Source: Bacteroidales bacterium UBA4243
GTDB taxonomy: Bacteria; Bacteroidota; Bacteroidia; Bacteroidales; F082
Assembly: GCA_002396205.1 (NCBI GenBank)
Contig: DGXB01000111.1
Span: 23,560 to 29,449 of the forward strand
DNA length: 5,890 nt
Direction: 5' to 3'
Numbering within the stretch: position 1 is the first letter of the stretch; each line of letters begins with the position of its first letter. This document shows, in pieces, positions 5,609 to 5,890 of the stretch. The notes beneath the pieces are model-generated. The model searched no databases and had not been told where the DNA came from. It saw only the letters and a program-made list of their open reading frames with translations. The translations under genes were made by a program, and so were the position numbers.

Positions 5609-5890
5609 ATGTCAAGAAACGAACAAGAATTGAAAGGCGTGACGCTGTTGGGCAACCAAAACACCCATTACAGTTACGACTACACACCAGAAGTGTTGGA
5701 GACGTTTGAGAACAAACATCCTGAGAACGAATACCTTGTGACTTTAGATTGTCCCGAGTTTACTTCGTTGTGCCCCAAAACAGGCCAGCCCGACTTCGGA
5801 CACCTTATTATCAATTACATTCCGCGGACGCTCATGGTGGAAAGCAAGAGCCTGAAACTCTACCTCTTCAGCTTCCGCAACCACGGCGAC
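5609..5890 (+). CDS. queF: NADPH-dependent 7-cyano-7-deazaguanine reductase (preQ1 synthase), N-terminal 94 residues
   Basis: QueF reduces preQ0 to preQ1, a step of bacterial queuosine synthesis for tRNA wobble position 34, in the cytoplasm. The frame opens at ATG 5609, 22 bases after the upstream stop, and runs off the right edge after 94 complete codons. The segment PEFTSLCPKTGQPDFG (49-64) holds the catalytic cysteine at residue 55 and the aspartate at 62, the same numbers as in the short, Bacillus-type enzyme. ESKSLKLYLFSFRNHGD (78-94) contains the QueF motif E-S-K-S-x-K. Numbering and layout point to the short unimodular class of about 150-165 residues, not the long E. coli type. Upstream sequence is A-rich without Shine-Dalgarno. 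The gap is too small for a preQ1 riboswitch. The other queuosine genes, if present, are not adjacent on this side. Confidence 0.95.
   Translation, partial: MSRNEQELKGVTLLGNQNTHYSYDYTPEVLETFENKHPENEYLVTLDCPEFTSLCPKTGQPDFGHLIINYIPRTLMVESKSLKLYLFSFRNHGD

Overview
The window looks like a piece of a Bacteroidota chromosome, most likely Bacteroidales. Four observations support this. The 880-residue surface protein carries a type IX secretion (Por) C-terminal sorting domain, which is restricted to this phylum. Promoters have the Bacteroides-type -7 element TAnnTTTG rather than TATAAT. No gene start has a Shine-Dalgarno sequence; the bases before the starts are A-rich instead. BspA-like leucine-rich repeats and Schlafen AlbA_2/RecG-like ATPase proteins are both common in this order. 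The species cannot be named from the sequence alone.

Layout, all genes on the + strand. (1) 2-805: C-terminal part of a proton-coupled oligopeptide (POT/PTR) transporter, cut by the left edge, followed by a strong hairpin terminator at 867-908. (2) 806-1261: a 456-base gap holding that terminator, a good promoter at 928-957 and about 300 bases of apparent leader with a 12-bp hairpin at 1113-1140. (3) 1262-3904: a secreted BspA-like LRR_5 protein with signal peptide, two kinds of internal repeat module, a small beta domain and a T9SS type A sorting domain. Two hairpins follow; the second is a clear terminator. (4) 4045-5586: an AlbA_2 (Schlafen-like) plus RecG-C-type ATPase protein with a C-terminal winged helix. 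A 12-base tandem repeat, twelve in-frame copies, encodes the linker before the winged helix. (5) 5609-5890: the first 94 codons of queF, preQ1 synthase of the queuosine pathway, cut by the right edge.

The genes do not form one pathway. The transporter and queF are housekeeping-type genes with about 50-57% G+C in the stretches counted. The LRR gene has an AT-rich core between GC-richer secretion ends, and the ATPase gene is a typical accessory gene. Each of the first three genes appears to be its own transcription unit; queF may be read both from its own weak promoter and through from the ATPase gene. The points most worth a second look are the 12-base repeat tract, a shared dyad-symmetric promoter element at two starts, the duplicated cysteine-bracketed modules of the LRR protein, and its mosaic base composition. 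I found no convincing wholly new system.
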